Assembly: GCA_037957365.1 (NCBI GenBank) | Contig: JARHVA010000349.1 | Coordinates: 4,452,501 to 4,516,500 of the forward strand | Origin: Torreya grandis | Taxonomy: Eukaryota; Streptophyta; Pinopsida; Cupressales; Taxaceae | Direction: 5' to 3' | DNA: 64,000 nt | The notes under the pieces: model-generated | Told to the model about the DNA's origin: nothing | Seen by the model: the letters and a program-made list of their open reading frames with translations, nothing else | The model's database searches: none | Program-made: the position numbers and the translations under genes | In this document: piece after piece, positions 48,101 to 59,790 of the stretch | Position numbering within the stretch: position 1 is the stretch's first letter | Layout of the letters: every line of letters begins with the position of its first letter

Positions 48101-50439
48101 TATTTACTTTGTCAAAACTTGTATCTCATCCTCCAATGCCTTCTTAATAAATACAATACCATTTTACATTCATCTAGACTTATTCAAGTCATGTTTATGT
48201 TATACCGACATCAAGATGACCATGTTATAACTCACTATCAAACTATAATCAACTACAATTGACCACCATTAGAATAACAAGGGTCTTGTAGGTGAACTCA
48301 TTTCTTGGAAACCTATGCTAAGCCTAATAAGATTTATTTTAGGCCTTATAATCTAATTTTATCAACAAATTCTCATGTGTTTAGGATTAACCACCAAGGT
48401 TTGACTTGTAAGACTATAGGTACCTACAGTTAGGCTATAGGTACTCTTTTTAGGATCAATAGTACACCTGTAGGTGACCAGATGGGTTAATACCTTGATA
48501 TCCAACCTAATTTGATGTTACTATAATCACAAATTCATTTTTTATCTTAATTAAGTCATTTTTCATGGAGATATATCTCCATCTTACTATCTTGGAGTGA
48601 AATGTCACTTAGAGTTCATGCTACTATAGAGAATACTACCTTTTTACAGTGAACAATTTCATGATTTTGAAGCCTTATTTACATCACTTATTGGACCAAA
48701 TATCCACTTTATTTTTAAAATACAGTACCCCTTCATGAAGGATACAATATGGATGAATTTGACTTCATAAAGACTCTATGTCACATCATCATATAGTGAC
48801 ACCAAAAGTAGCTAGGGCCATGTTTTGGGGTTTTAAGGGAACTTGTCCTTAAACTAAGTTTATACATATGCACATAATGTTTCAAGTTTTATGTTGAGGT
48901 CAACATACCCTCATTTTTGAAAAATTAGGACCCTTATTAAAATCCTATAGATTTGTGCTATAGATTGATTACATTATCTAGGCATCATATTTTTATCTAG
49001 CTTACATTTGGTATGTTAACATGTAATCTTAAATTGAATTTATCTAATATTGATAATGTTTGATTTATGTGTTTCCATGTTTTAGGTTTAATGGGGTCCC
49101 ATTTTAATTAATAGTGGTTAGGGTTTCATGATTTTAATGCCAATTTAACCCTTTTTTTATTAAGCCTTTGGTATTTTAATTGATTAATCGAATCAATGTC
49201 TAAATAGTGTTAAAGACCTTAGTCTAAATGTTTTATCTTAAGTCCCTTTTTAAATAGATTCAAATTATGTGGTATCCAAATTTATGTGGGAACATGTTAT
49301 TTTAAGCCTAGTTAAAGTTCTAGCCTAAGCTCTACTCATGTTTATTAATATGATTAAAACCTTAGTATAAAACTTTATACAAATTCTCTACATATATCCT
49401 GAGAACTTATGTCTTTAGTTTTATATCCGTAGTTACCGACTATATGTGAATATGCCAATTGGTAAGATACTAGGAGCTTGTCTCGAAAATGAATGATCTA
49501 TGTGTAGCTTCCCAAGTCAAAATGTCAAAGATCTTATGAAGGAACATAAGAAGGACAAGTGTCATGATCCTAGAAAAATGGTAATGGATCTAATGGAAAG
49601 TGAAATTCAACAAGTCAAATACCTTAAATAATAATGTGGGAAGGACAAATGTCATAATCTCGACAAGTGATCAAGCAAATTGATGGTCCATGTTTGAGCT
49701 TATGTATAAATAAATGAATCAATGATTAGTGTTCAATCATACTTATAATGGATTAATAGTCTAAATTAAGGTGGACTTTGCAAAGGGCATAGATCAAATG
49801 TGGTAGTGACACATGCCACAATCATGATAAATTATATATAAATCGATGAATCCCATTCAATCTTCTCGATCAAAATCAATGATGTGGAGAAAGTCAAGAA
49901 GTCAAGGACCTAGATTGAATTAGAAATTCCATGTGGAAAAAAGGTGTTAAGTGATGGAGTGTGTTTTCAAGGTTGATAGAGAGCCTATGGATCTATCAAG
50001 TAGCACACTCCTGGGAGCTCATATGGAATATCAATATCCCATAATGAAGTCAAGGCTATAATGACTTCTTAAAATATCAATGGTACAAGTTGATCAAGGT
50101 TTAAGATTGTATAAACTGGTGTCATGTTTCCAAAAGGCATAATGATTACATTTTAAATAAATGGGAATCATGAGATAGTATTGCCACATAGGTAACACAC
50201 ATCACATTGGGAGTTCTTATGGGCCTAACACATGAAAGTTATAAATGTGAAAATAAAATGCAATCTAAGTCATAAAATCTCATTATTTGAACTAGTTGAC
50301 TACTACTAAAATCCTACATAAACCTTTAATAAATCCATAGAGTGTATGTATTACCCTAAATTGTCTCCAAAACCACTATGATTGAACTGAAATAGTTGTA
50401 TTATCATCCACAATTATATAATTTGATTGGGATTATAGC
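45101..50439. other. Long stretch without recognisable genes
   Basis: Probably the leader and LTR of element F at the left, then unknown repeats. I see no protein motif on either strand. Between 49520 and 49670 a weak internal repeat occurs: AAGGACAAGTGTCATGATC (49551) and AAGGACAAATGTCATAATC (49643), 92 bp apart. A short palindrome TAGGTACCTA is at 48417-48426. Everything else is AT-rich and unremarkable. Confidence 0.4.
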
Positions 50440-53400
50440 AATGGCCACCCATAAGCATGTTTAAAAACAAGATGTGGAGCAATATTTGACTTCAGATGGA
50501 GAAGGTCTTATGTTTGAAGACATGAAGTTTGTAGTATATATTTTGAACATAGGTGATAGAAATTATTGTAAATTATTCTAGACAATTAAAAACCAACTAG
50601 TGATCACCAAATAAGAAGAAAATATTCTCTCTAAAAAAAGGCTTTATGATGACATTGTAGCATTACAAATGACTGGACTTCACTAAGTAGCTACAAAAAT
50701 TGAGGTACTTCATTGCATTGATATTCATGGTCCCATTTTGAAGGAATATAAGATAGATAAGGGCATGTTAATTAATGGACATAATTATAGGAATGTTTAT
50801 TACATTTCCCCAATTTCCTTTCAGTCATATTAGGAGCTCTGTAAACCACAAACTGACTTAACCTTAATTAACTCATGGGTAAAAGAGCACAAGTTGATGG
50901 ATACCCTAGTTATGTGGTTAGAGTTTGGTATTTGGGTCTTTCTTGACCTTAATAAGAACATCCTAATAAGCCAATTTAGACCAGGGGTTAGGATGGTAAT
51001 GACAATGTTGAACAAATTGTATGGATGTGAAACCATAACATATGTAGATCCAATCTGGGTACCCATGGTATATTTCATTATTGAAAGGGTGATAGTCCCT
51101 TCGTTGGGTGATATAATTAGTGTCTTCTTAAGTATACAAATGTATGCAATCAGGCATAAGAAGAAGACTTATTTTTATATGATGTCATATTTATTGGATA
51201 CCCTATGTGCAACAACAAAGATTATAAATTAGAGGGAGTGGTATCCAAATGACACCAAGACTATTTCCTAATACTATTCTAAATTGCACATTTATAAATA
51301 TATGGACCACATTAAATTTATCTTTGATTGTGTCTATCCAACATTGACTAAATCTATAACTGGTATCCCTATGATGAGAATTATCCCTTTGATTAAGAAA
51401 TATATTAAAATAATGGGGGATATATGGTTGTACCTTGGCTTCACTATCATAAAGATTGAGGTAACTCAAAATCCACCTCTCAAGTTGTCAATCCATGTTC
51501 CTAATAAGTTATTTGAAAAAGAGGTGGCCTACCAATTATTCCATTGTGTATATGGCCTTTGTAAAACCAAAAGAAAGGGACTTATTCACAACTTCCCTAT
51601 GATAATTGACAAGACTACATTCAAATAGTGGGATCACATTGAGGAAGCATCAAAACATAGATCATATTTCAATCTATAGATATATTAAGTTAGAGAATAG
51701 GACCCTTATGGATGGGTAAAAGAGAATTTGAAACTCAAAGGGAATATAAATGTGGCTTATGAACATGAGCTTGGTGCCTTTGATCCTATGTAGATGAAGG
51801 CATCTATTTACTTTGAAGTCTCTAGAATATTGAAGGAACATAACTTGAGACATGAGTCTAGACTATGGAGAAATAAAAAAGGTAGATGATAGGTAGTAGT
51901 TAGGCCCTATAAAATATCATTTAGTATGTGGTGAATCTTCTAAGCTTCTATACATTAGAACACAAGAAAAACATAGGACACAAGAAATAAGGCTAGATGA
52001 AATTACCTCAAGTTTATTAGCCCCTAAATCATCCAAGATAGAAGATCATGATTTACCTTTAAAGTAGGTTCATATGATATCCCTTGATCCTAATGAGACT
52101 GTTGAGGATACATTGAATATTTTATCTAGGTCTTATGAGTCAAATTTAGATGAAGAGGCAAAAGTTGAGGAAATTGAGGAGGAAAAATGAAAAGAGAAAG
52201 TGTCGGACTTGGTTCTTATTGACACTCCAAAGAAAAAATATGAAACATCCATTGTCTCAAAGATAAAGATACCTAAAATGACTATCACTACTCCTTTAAT
52301 TGAAGTCAATCTTTTCAATGAAGAAAACATATTTTATGGTTCACCTATCCCTGAGTGGTTCTTGTATGAACCTAGATTGGAGAAGCTACCTACTTACCAT
52401 TCATGGGATATGGTAAAATCCATTAATATATCTATGGAGTAAGAAATAAAACCATAGATAGTTGTTTTAAAGCAAGAGGAGGAAAGAAAATTAGCTAGTC
52501 CAAGACATTCAGGAGATCAATCATAAATGGAGGTCCCAATCCCACATGTGACCCAATCTATAGTTGGAGTCAATTTTGATCTCGAGACTACTAGCTTGAA
52601 AAGAGTGAAAAAGGAAAGGGTCATGACAAGAGGTGAATAAATTGTGTATCAAAAGGTGGATCCATTGACTAATTTGACTTAGAAATAAGGATAGAGGCTT
52701 GATGAGGATCCTATTTTTGAGGAAGATGTTATTGAATTAGCTCAATCATAGATAAAATAGTTACAAGTTGTTATCAAAGGGATAAAGCAACAAAGGAAAA
52801 ACTTATAAGAATAGTCTAATCTATCTATTCTAAGAGATATGGTCAACCATTTTGAAACAACTATATATGATCTATTTATCTTCTTGAAGATAGTAAAGTC
52901 CAAGTAGGATATGGTTAACAAATAGGGTACTTTGGCTTCAAGCAAAGCTATCCAATGGTAGGATTCAAGCAACAAGAGAAAGGAATTGATCAATATTTTG
53001 ACAAATGATCAAATTCTTAAATGTAAAACAATCATATTGGCACACTTGAACATGGGTATGTCTATATTGATATAGAATATTAGAGCTTTGAATAAATGGT
53101 CTAAGGAAATGGGAAATCTTTCTAGTGATCTCAATAAATTGGAGAATAGGATCATGCATATATTAGGGATCCTAATCAAAGATCTAAATACCATCAGTTC
53201 TATTGGCTTGATCATAGATGAGGATTTCAAAGATAAGCAAACTTAGTTCATTCAATAAGTGAAGAATCAAAGCCAAGGCAAAATAGGGATAGATAACAAA
53301 AGGATCTTGGATACAATCTTATCTGCAGAGCAGAAGATAAGAGATGCAAAGATCATCAAGGAAGCTTCAGCTAGGGATGAAAAATAACTCAAAGGCCTAG

Positions 53401-53520
53401 AAGATCAAGAAAAGGAACTATTCATGGATCCCATCATCAACCTCAAGTTAATTGATGAGAAATATAATGAAGCAATGAAGATCCTATAATATAGATAAAA
53501 GACTACAAAAAGTGCTTCTC
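50440..53520 (+). pseudogene. Unrecognised long decayed coding region H
   Basis: The plus strand reads as one protein of about 1000 residues with few frameshifts and frequent TAG stops. The first part holds open segments 50894-51232 and 51284-51628 with MVMTMLNKLYGCETITYVDP and VPNKLFEKEVAYQLFHCVYG. The C-terminal third (52740-53500) is rich in Lys, Glu, Asn and Ile, with heptad-like runs (SKEMGNLSSDLNKLENRIMH), so a coiled coil is likely. I do not recognise the family. Its coding remnant is much more continuous than chance in such AT-rich DNA. It may be an extra gene of an LTR element lying upstream of D, or a relic host gene. Confidence 0.55.
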
Positions 53521-55219
53521 AAAGTTAAATTTATTTAATCTATCATGTTATTTTGTAACTAAACATGTATATTATTTTGAAAAAGAATATTATTTTTAAA
53601 ATCATTTACATCTTGTAAAGTGCATTGATTTTGGGTCAGTCCATTTAGAAAGTGTCTAGTTCTAGAATGTTGTAAAAGGACAGTTGTCCATGACACTTGT
53701 GTAATTATCATTTGACATGATTGACCAACATACCTCCTTATCTTATATAAAAATGATGTTGTCATTTGTAAAAAAGGATGGATTTTTTTAGAAAAAAAAC
53801 TATTGTGAAAATTTGGAGAAAATTAAACCAAGTAGGAGAATTTTGAAAAGATTATCTCATCTTTGTTTGTGTAATTTGTTATTATGGCTACTTCCTCAAT
53901 TAACTAGTCTAATTTTTAAATTTGAATTATTTTCATGGATTTTAGATGTGCATATTGAATTTGAAGTTGTCAATTTGTTCTTATGATAGATTGATTAAAA
54001 GAGATTAAATTCAATTCATTTTCCTTGCTTTCTTGTAGATGTTCTTATGAAATTTGTTTGTAGAAGTAAACCTCTAAATTGAATATGGTTTTTTATTTGG
54101 ATTGTTTCACCTTTCCTTAGACATTTGCCTGATACATGGTAGTTTTTTTTCTTTATCTATTTCATGTCATATATTGGTTTGAGTGCATGGTTGGATGAAA
54201 TTGAAGCTTTGTCATAATATCTAAATTAAATATCATCATCTTTCTTCCCTACCCTACCCTTCATTTTTCTCATTTTTTTATCAATTCATTATAGTTTACC
54301 TTCCATTGTAAATATACATGTTTTCTTAGAATTTAGAATTTAGGTTCTCATCAACATTCACTCTACTTAGTTATGATTACTCTCAAGTTTCAAAATAAAG
54401 TATAAGACCAAGGATGCTTCTAACAACCAAATATATTATCATTTATGTGAAATAGTTCATTACTTTGCCACTATTCCACCAAAGGTCTCAAGAAGATCAT
54501 AACTTGTAAATCATGTAATGGATTATTTAAATCTAGAAATCAGAAGTGTTTCTTAAACACTATATAAACCCCTATGATACATTTGAGGCATCAACAGGAT
54601 GTGTTCCACTGGCACTAGAGGGAGGGCCTTAGCTAAAGCCTTGTGAATTTGAAGTATCTTTGGCAATTTTAGTGAATTTTGGTCAAAGCTCAGTTGATTC
54701 TTTGCATAATGTTATTTCTCTTAGTGCAATTGTGTAAAGATCATTGATATTCATGGTTTTAGACTAGTCTTTAGGCTTACTTAGGTAAAGATAGCTATTC
54801 TTTGAAGATTCATGGTAAATTATTATAAAGGTAGTCTAAGCTTTGAGAATTCAACATGTTCAAGGTTGGTGATAGCAATTTTGTTCACAAATTGGTTGAT
54901 TATTTGTAAATTTAGGTTTATTTAAACTTAGAAGTGTAAATATCACTCATACTCATAAGTTTGAAGGGTTGTTCTTTATAATAATTTGTGTAAAATTGGC
55001 TTAACATGAAAATATGATTATTTTTATTTGTAAAGATAAGGTTGACACATCATATTTTGAATAAGATTCAAAGTTTACAAGATGGAAATGTCAAGAATCA
55101 TGATGGTCATGGTTTGAATAAAGATTACCTCTCCTTTCATTAGAAGTTCATAGGAAAGCAAGAGTAGATAAAGGTAATTGAAGGGTTTCAAAATCTCAAC
55201 TTACTTCACCTATTCATGG
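53521..55219 (+). other. Non-coding region upstream of element D, candidate LTR/leader
   Basis: No coding motif. Two TATA-like sites lie here: CTTATATAAAAATG (53741-53754) and CACTATATAAACCCC (54558-54572). The second is the best TATA box in the window. The position just before D gag suggests a 5' LTR and leader, but no matching 3' copy was found downstream of 59.8 kb. Confidence 0.3.
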
Positions 55220-56870
55220 TGCACCTATGTTCAACCCTTATCAAGGTATGGATTAGTTAGGTGGATCTCCCATTAATGTGCCTAGTAAGGTACATGGCTT
55301 GCCTAGAAATACTAAGAATTATTTACTATCTTTTAGTCCTAATGGTGTGGTTACTACTGAATAACATATTAAATATTTTAAGGATGCTTTGAGGTTATTA
55401 AATGTTGTTCATGAGGATGTTGCATATAGATTATTCCATTTTACTTTCAAATATGTTGTACATGATTGGTTTTTCAACCTTATGGAGAATTACCTTACCA
55501 GTTGGAATGATTTTAACATTATTTTCATTGATCAATTTGGAAAAATCATCAATCTTTGTATCCTTTATCAACAATTCACTACTATGAAAAGAGATTCAAG
55601 TTAAACCATTAGATATTTTAATGCTAGGTTCCATAAGATGTTTATCATAATTATATCTCCCTATAGACTTGATGAAGATTTGGATTAAGAGATTTATAAG
55701 TATGCCTTAGATCCCATGACTTCTATTTTATTGAAAAGGTCTATTGGAGTTATAAACACATTGGCCTTAGCTTATGTTGAAGCTATGATAATCAATGATC
55801 AAATCCAAACCCAATTTCAACTAGAATATACTATCTCTAATGGCAATCCTAATTTTCCTATGTTGAATTTCATTCCCAATACTAATCAAAACATGCCTAC
55901 TTTGAACTAAACACTAGTGTTGAATCAATTACCCTTGAGTCATGCTCATCCTAGTCAAAACCTAGGATTCTTGAATAACATTGAAAATGGATTTCATCCA
56001 CAAGATAAAAGAGATTTGGTGCCCCAAAATCATTGTAGTACTCAAACTTACAACTCATAGGCACCTAAAAGTGAAAATGACTCTTTTCTCAAAATGGTTC
56101 AAAAATTGAGCACTGATTTCCTTCAATTACAAAAATAGGTAGGTAATACTAGGGAAAATTCTAGCAATAATTATTCTAACCATAGGTTTAATATATCTAA
56201 AAATATGTTTCACAATAACAAGTAATTTTTAAATAATAAAAATCATGAAATAAACATATGTGATGTAGCTTAACTAAATATTGTAGATTTCATAACACTT
56301 CAAAACATGGTGAATTAGATTGTATTGAATTTTGCAATGATTTTGAGTTATTTCAAGATGAGTTAGATAAATTTTAAGATGAACCTAACAAATATAATAC
56401 TATAGGTACATCTGGTTCTTCAAAGTCATCTAAATTTGCTGACACAACTCTTATGGTGGAAACCTTTGATTTTCCAATCCAAGAGGAGAATGAGTTCGAG
56501 GATACTCCAGAAGAGATTCATGCTTTCCAATAGTATTTTAAGAAGACATATCCATTTAGGAATAAATGGTAGAAATATCCATTAACAACTTTAACTCCAC
56601 CAAATAACTTTGATACTCCTCCTGATCCTCTAACAGACAACAATCTAGAACCTCGACAGGGAAGTAACTCTAGAAACAATGATGATACATATAGTTATTC
56701 TACTAAGAGTGGATATAATATAGTTGAGGATATGAAACATATTAAAGTTAATATAAATTTACATGAGTTGACTCAAATTACTAAACAAAGAGATTTGTGT
56801 CTTTAATCTTTATCTAAGAAGCCTAGTAAGTCAAAAAAGGCTACAAATGCCAATCTAGTAATGTATAAGA
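55220..56870 (+). pseudogene. Gag remnant of element D
   Basis: The gag core is in the frame 55389-55604: LLNVVHEDVAYRLFHFTF, DWFFNLMENYLTSWNDF and FIDQFGKIINLCILYQQF. This is the W-x2-L-x4-ITSWxxFxxxFxxxF layout of plant gag. It continues with IRYFNARFHKMF (near 55612) and ALDPMTSILLKRS (55709). An Asn/Pro-rich linker leads to the knuckle CRFHNTSKHGELDCI (56282-56326), pattern C-x2-H-N-x3-H-x4-C. Then comes an acidic and Pro-rich tail that runs toward protease. Only a few stops interrupt the frame. Confidence 0.85.
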
Positions 56871-56879
56871 ATAAATTAT

Positions 56880-57180
56880 ATATCACACCATTCTTACTAA
56901 CAATTAAATTTTTTGGTAAAAACTTGTATATTTTTTTTTATAGACTTAGGTGATTCTACCAATATCATGACAAAATGTATTTGTGAAAAACTTGGGTTAA
57001 TTATAATTAAGTTTGATAGAGTAGTCAGTCAATTAGATAAATCAAGATTTAAAGTAATTGGAGAATTATTGATTGTTCATATGCAGATTGATTTTGAGAT
57101 AAGGATACAAAAATTGATAGACATTCAAGTTATGGACATTCTAAATGGTTATGGGATGCTACTCAATAGGGATTAGACCA
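56880..57180 (+). pseudogene. Retropepsin-type protease remnant (element D)
   Basis: The open frame 56913-57176 reads FIDLGDSTNIMTKCICEKLG, where DSG of the active site has become DLG, consistent with a TCA-to-TTA change. Then come SRFKVIGELLIVHMQIDF, LIDIQVMDILNGYGM and the end LLNRD before a TAG that stands for Trp (family: GxLLGRDW). The domain is in frame with downstream text for a further 25 codons. The start given is only the first Met in frame; the real protein was a Gag-Pol fusion. Confidence 0.85.
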
Positions 57181-57420
57181 AATCATTGAATGGGTACATG
57201 TCAATTGACTATTCTCATATGTGGCTTCCATGGAAGGGAGTTCCCAATCAAATCTAGATTAAAAGAGAGCCAAAAATAAAACACATGATCAATGAATACA
57301 ATTAAGCAAATGAAAAGGTTAACAGGGTCAATTTTTATATAGGAGTTTACACTCTTGATACTTCTCATAATATGTGACTCTAAAGATTCTCATGTTATGT
57401 TTGAAATGTGGAAATTATAA

Positions 57421-57888
57421 TTTGATGGTGCTAGATGTAAATCTAGATCTGAAGTAAGAATTATTCTAATCAATCCCATTGGGAAGGAATTTAATTATTC
57501 TTACAAACTTTAGTTTCCTTGCACTAAAAATTTGGTAGAGTATGAATCTTTAATCCTAGGATTACAATTTGCCATTAAACACAAGGTCAAAGAACTACTA
57601 GCATATAATGATTCTAAACTAGTAGTTAATCAGGTTAGAAGTAAGTACCAATGAAAATTGTCTTATCATAATAAATATAAGTTTAGAGTGTATGACTTGA
57701 TAGAATACTTTGATGAATTTAAAATTATTTCAATTCTTATAGTAGAGAACAAGCCTGCTGATGAGCTAGCCTTAGTTATAGCCAATCTTATGCCAAACCA
57801 AGATTCCCAAAGATTGAACATTGAATTGGTTTCATGCCCTCCAATTCTTGATAATGTTAATCATTTTCAAGTATTTAGTGATGATTAG
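57421..57888 (+). pseudogene. Extra (second) RNase H domain upstream of RT (element D)
   Basis: One reading frame runs from FDGARCKSRSEVRIILINP (57421) to SCPPILDNVNHFQVF (57882) with only two stops: TAG at the Leu/Gln before FPCTKN, and TGA, probably once CGA, before KLSYHNKYKF. All four RNase H catalytic acids are visible: FDG (57424), VEYESL (57538-57550), YNDSKLVV (57604-57625) and ENKPADELA (57747-57773). The C-terminal extension DNVNHFQVF matches INNVDHLQVF in element A. It lies 240 bp after protease and before the reverse transcriptase lead-in. This order is unlike the standard Tat order. Confidence 0.85.
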
Positions 57889-57903
57889 CAGATCATAGGC
57901 TTC

Positions 57904-58400
57904 ATGAAAAAATCAAGAGTATTTGAGTCTCACATCATTGATGAGGTCAATGACAATTCTCTTGATGATGATAAAGTTGATGACAAGATAGTTCAATTGA
58001 ATGACTATAATATTCCCAAAGGCATGATTTCCTTAGAAGGACTATTTGATCAAGACAAACTAGTTGAATCTATTAAAGTTCTCAAGGTGAATGGGAAAGA
58101 TTACAATGTAGTTGACTTAGGAACTCAAGGTCAACCACAACTAGTAAATATTGGTTCAACTTGTACAAATAAATTCAATACAATGTTCAAATACCTAGGA
58201 AATGTTATAACCAAAGATGGGATTTTTATTTTTCATTATAGATTTAATTCCATATCTAAAATAAAACCCCCTAATAGTAGAAAAGAATTAAAATCTTTCT
58301 TTGGTAAAAGTAATTTTGTGAGAAAGTTCATTTTTGGTTTTATAGAAATTATGGGGCCACTAAATGGCATGTTGAATAAGGATGCCAAAGTCATATAGAA
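57904..58400 (+). pseudogene. RT lead-in joined to RT thumb by an internal deletion (element D)
   Basis: The open frame 57904-58398 (164 codons) begins with an acidic linker, then GMISLEGLFDQD and VVDLGTQGQPQLVNIGSTCT, the lead-in seen also in A. At about 58165 it jumps straight to FKYLGNVITKDGI and FFGKSNFVRKFIFGFIEI, the thumb and connection region. Fingers and palm, including the YxDD box, are gone. Judged against A (8690 to 7990), about 700 bp or 230 residues are missing and the frame is kept. The copy therefore lacks polymerase activity independent of point decay. Confidence 0.85.
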
Positions 58401-58439
58401 CAAATAAGCAAGGAAAGCCATAAAATACAATAAATAATA

Positions 58440-58640
58440 AATATGACAATCACCAATGTTGATAAGTCCTAATTTCACAAAATGTTTCTATCTCTATTTT
58501 GTTGCTTCTGATCATATAAAAAATACTAATTTAACTCAAAAAATAGATAAGTGTGATCAAGCCATTGGATTTATGAGCATTAATTTTAAGAATGTTGAGC
58601 TAAACTATTCTCTAAGCAAAAATAAGCATTGTCTTTAATT
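58440..58640 (+). pseudogene. Ty3/gypsy RNase H remnant (element D)
   Basis: The frame 58456-58638 reads MLISPNFTKCFYLYFVASDH, then NLTQKIDKCDQAIGFMSINF and VELNYSLSKNKHCL. This corresponds to the first strand with its catalytic Asp (ASD), the LxQK turn, the FMSxxFK motif and the ELNYSxxEK helix with its Glu changed to Lys or Ser. The domain is cut short after the helix. It follows the RT thumb with only about 50 bp of frame-shifted text between. Confidence 0.8.
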
Positions 58641-58879
58641 AAGGTAATTAAGAAGTTTAGACACTATATTCTTAGGAATAAATTTCATGTAAGCTAGACC
58701 CTACCACTAAAATTATGCTTAGTCAATGTGAACTAAGATAGAAAAGAGGTAAATGGATGTCTATTCTCTAAGAGTATGACCTTGAGATGCAAACTACCAA
58801 GCTGATAAGGTGTCAATGATTGATTCAATTAATTGCTAACACCAATCCTAAAGTGAGTGTCATGCAGGTGAACCAATAA

Positions 58880-59790
58880 TTTTTTCAACCAAATGATTTG
58901 TATGATGCAATTATTCATTTATTAGTCAATGGTTCTTGTCATGAAAGTATGATAAAAGAGAAAAGGACATATTTGAGGCTCAAGGTAGCACATTTATTGA
59001 TCAAGGATGGGGTACTCTTTAGGAAGAACTATAAAGACATATACTTAAGATGTGTCTCAAAGGAAGAAACAACTGAGATCTTGAGTACTTCTAATGAAAA
59101 ACTTGGAAGTGGACATCCTTCTAGAAATACAATAGCTCATAAGATCCTGATGGTAGGATATTATTAGCCCACCATATTCAAGGATGCACATAGGCATGTT
59201 AGAGAATGCCATCAATGTAAGATCTTCAACACTAAAGAACCAAAAGTAGTTATACCATTGAGACCAGTCTTAGATGATAAACCTTTTGCTCAATGGGGAT
59301 TAGATTTTATAGGGGTCATCAACCCCAATTATTTACATGGACATGAATATGTTCTTACTGCCACTAATCACTACAAGATGGACAAAGGTAGTGGAAATTA
59401 AGCAATGTAGAACTGAAGATGTAATCTAGTTCTTGGAAGAGAACATTTTCATAAGATTTGGAATACCAATTTCACTAGTTTGTGATAATAGATCAGCCTT
59501 CATATCTATTGAGATGACCATCACAAATGGGATTATGATAACAACACAATCCTTAAGTTCTCATCAAATAATTACCCTCAATGTAATATAGTCTCAGAAT
59601 CAACAAATAAGAACTTGATAAAGGCAATTAAAAAGTATACAATGAAACAACCCAAGACATAACACAAATTTATTAAGTATGTTCTTTGGGAAAATAAAAC
59701 TAGAGTGAAGTAAGATTTGATGTTGTTGGAGCCTAAATCTATACCAAGTAAACTATGCCATGTTTATCATCAAAAGATTTGTGAGGTTTT
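58880..59790 (+). pseudogene. Integrase remnant (element D)
   Basis: The N-terminal finger is in 58898-59167: LLIKDGVLFRKNYKDIYLRC, GSGHPSRNTIAHKILMVGYY and then HRHVRECHQCKIF (near 59200), an H2C2 finger. The core follows: WGLDFIGVINPNY (59297) with the first Asp, VCDNRSAFISIEM (near 59478) with the second, and IVSESTNKNLIKAI (near 59595) with the Glu. Spacing of about 60 and 38 residues agrees with the family. The frame is broken at least twice in the core. The C-terminal domain fades after LEPKSIPSKLCHVYHQK (near 59760). No chromodomain is visible. Confidence 0.85.

Larger units (their letters stand above)
55220..59790 (+). mobile_element. Element D: Ty3/gypsy coding interior, gag to integrase
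   Basis: Domains run in order on the plus strand: gag, protease, extra RNase H, deleted reverse transcriptase, RNase H and integrase. No LTRs were identified. It is closely related in organisation to the pol of element A and shares its gag knuckle type with F. The deletion inside reverse transcriptase makes it unable to act on its own. Reading frames stay joined for long stretches, so it is better kept than A. Confidence 0.85.
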
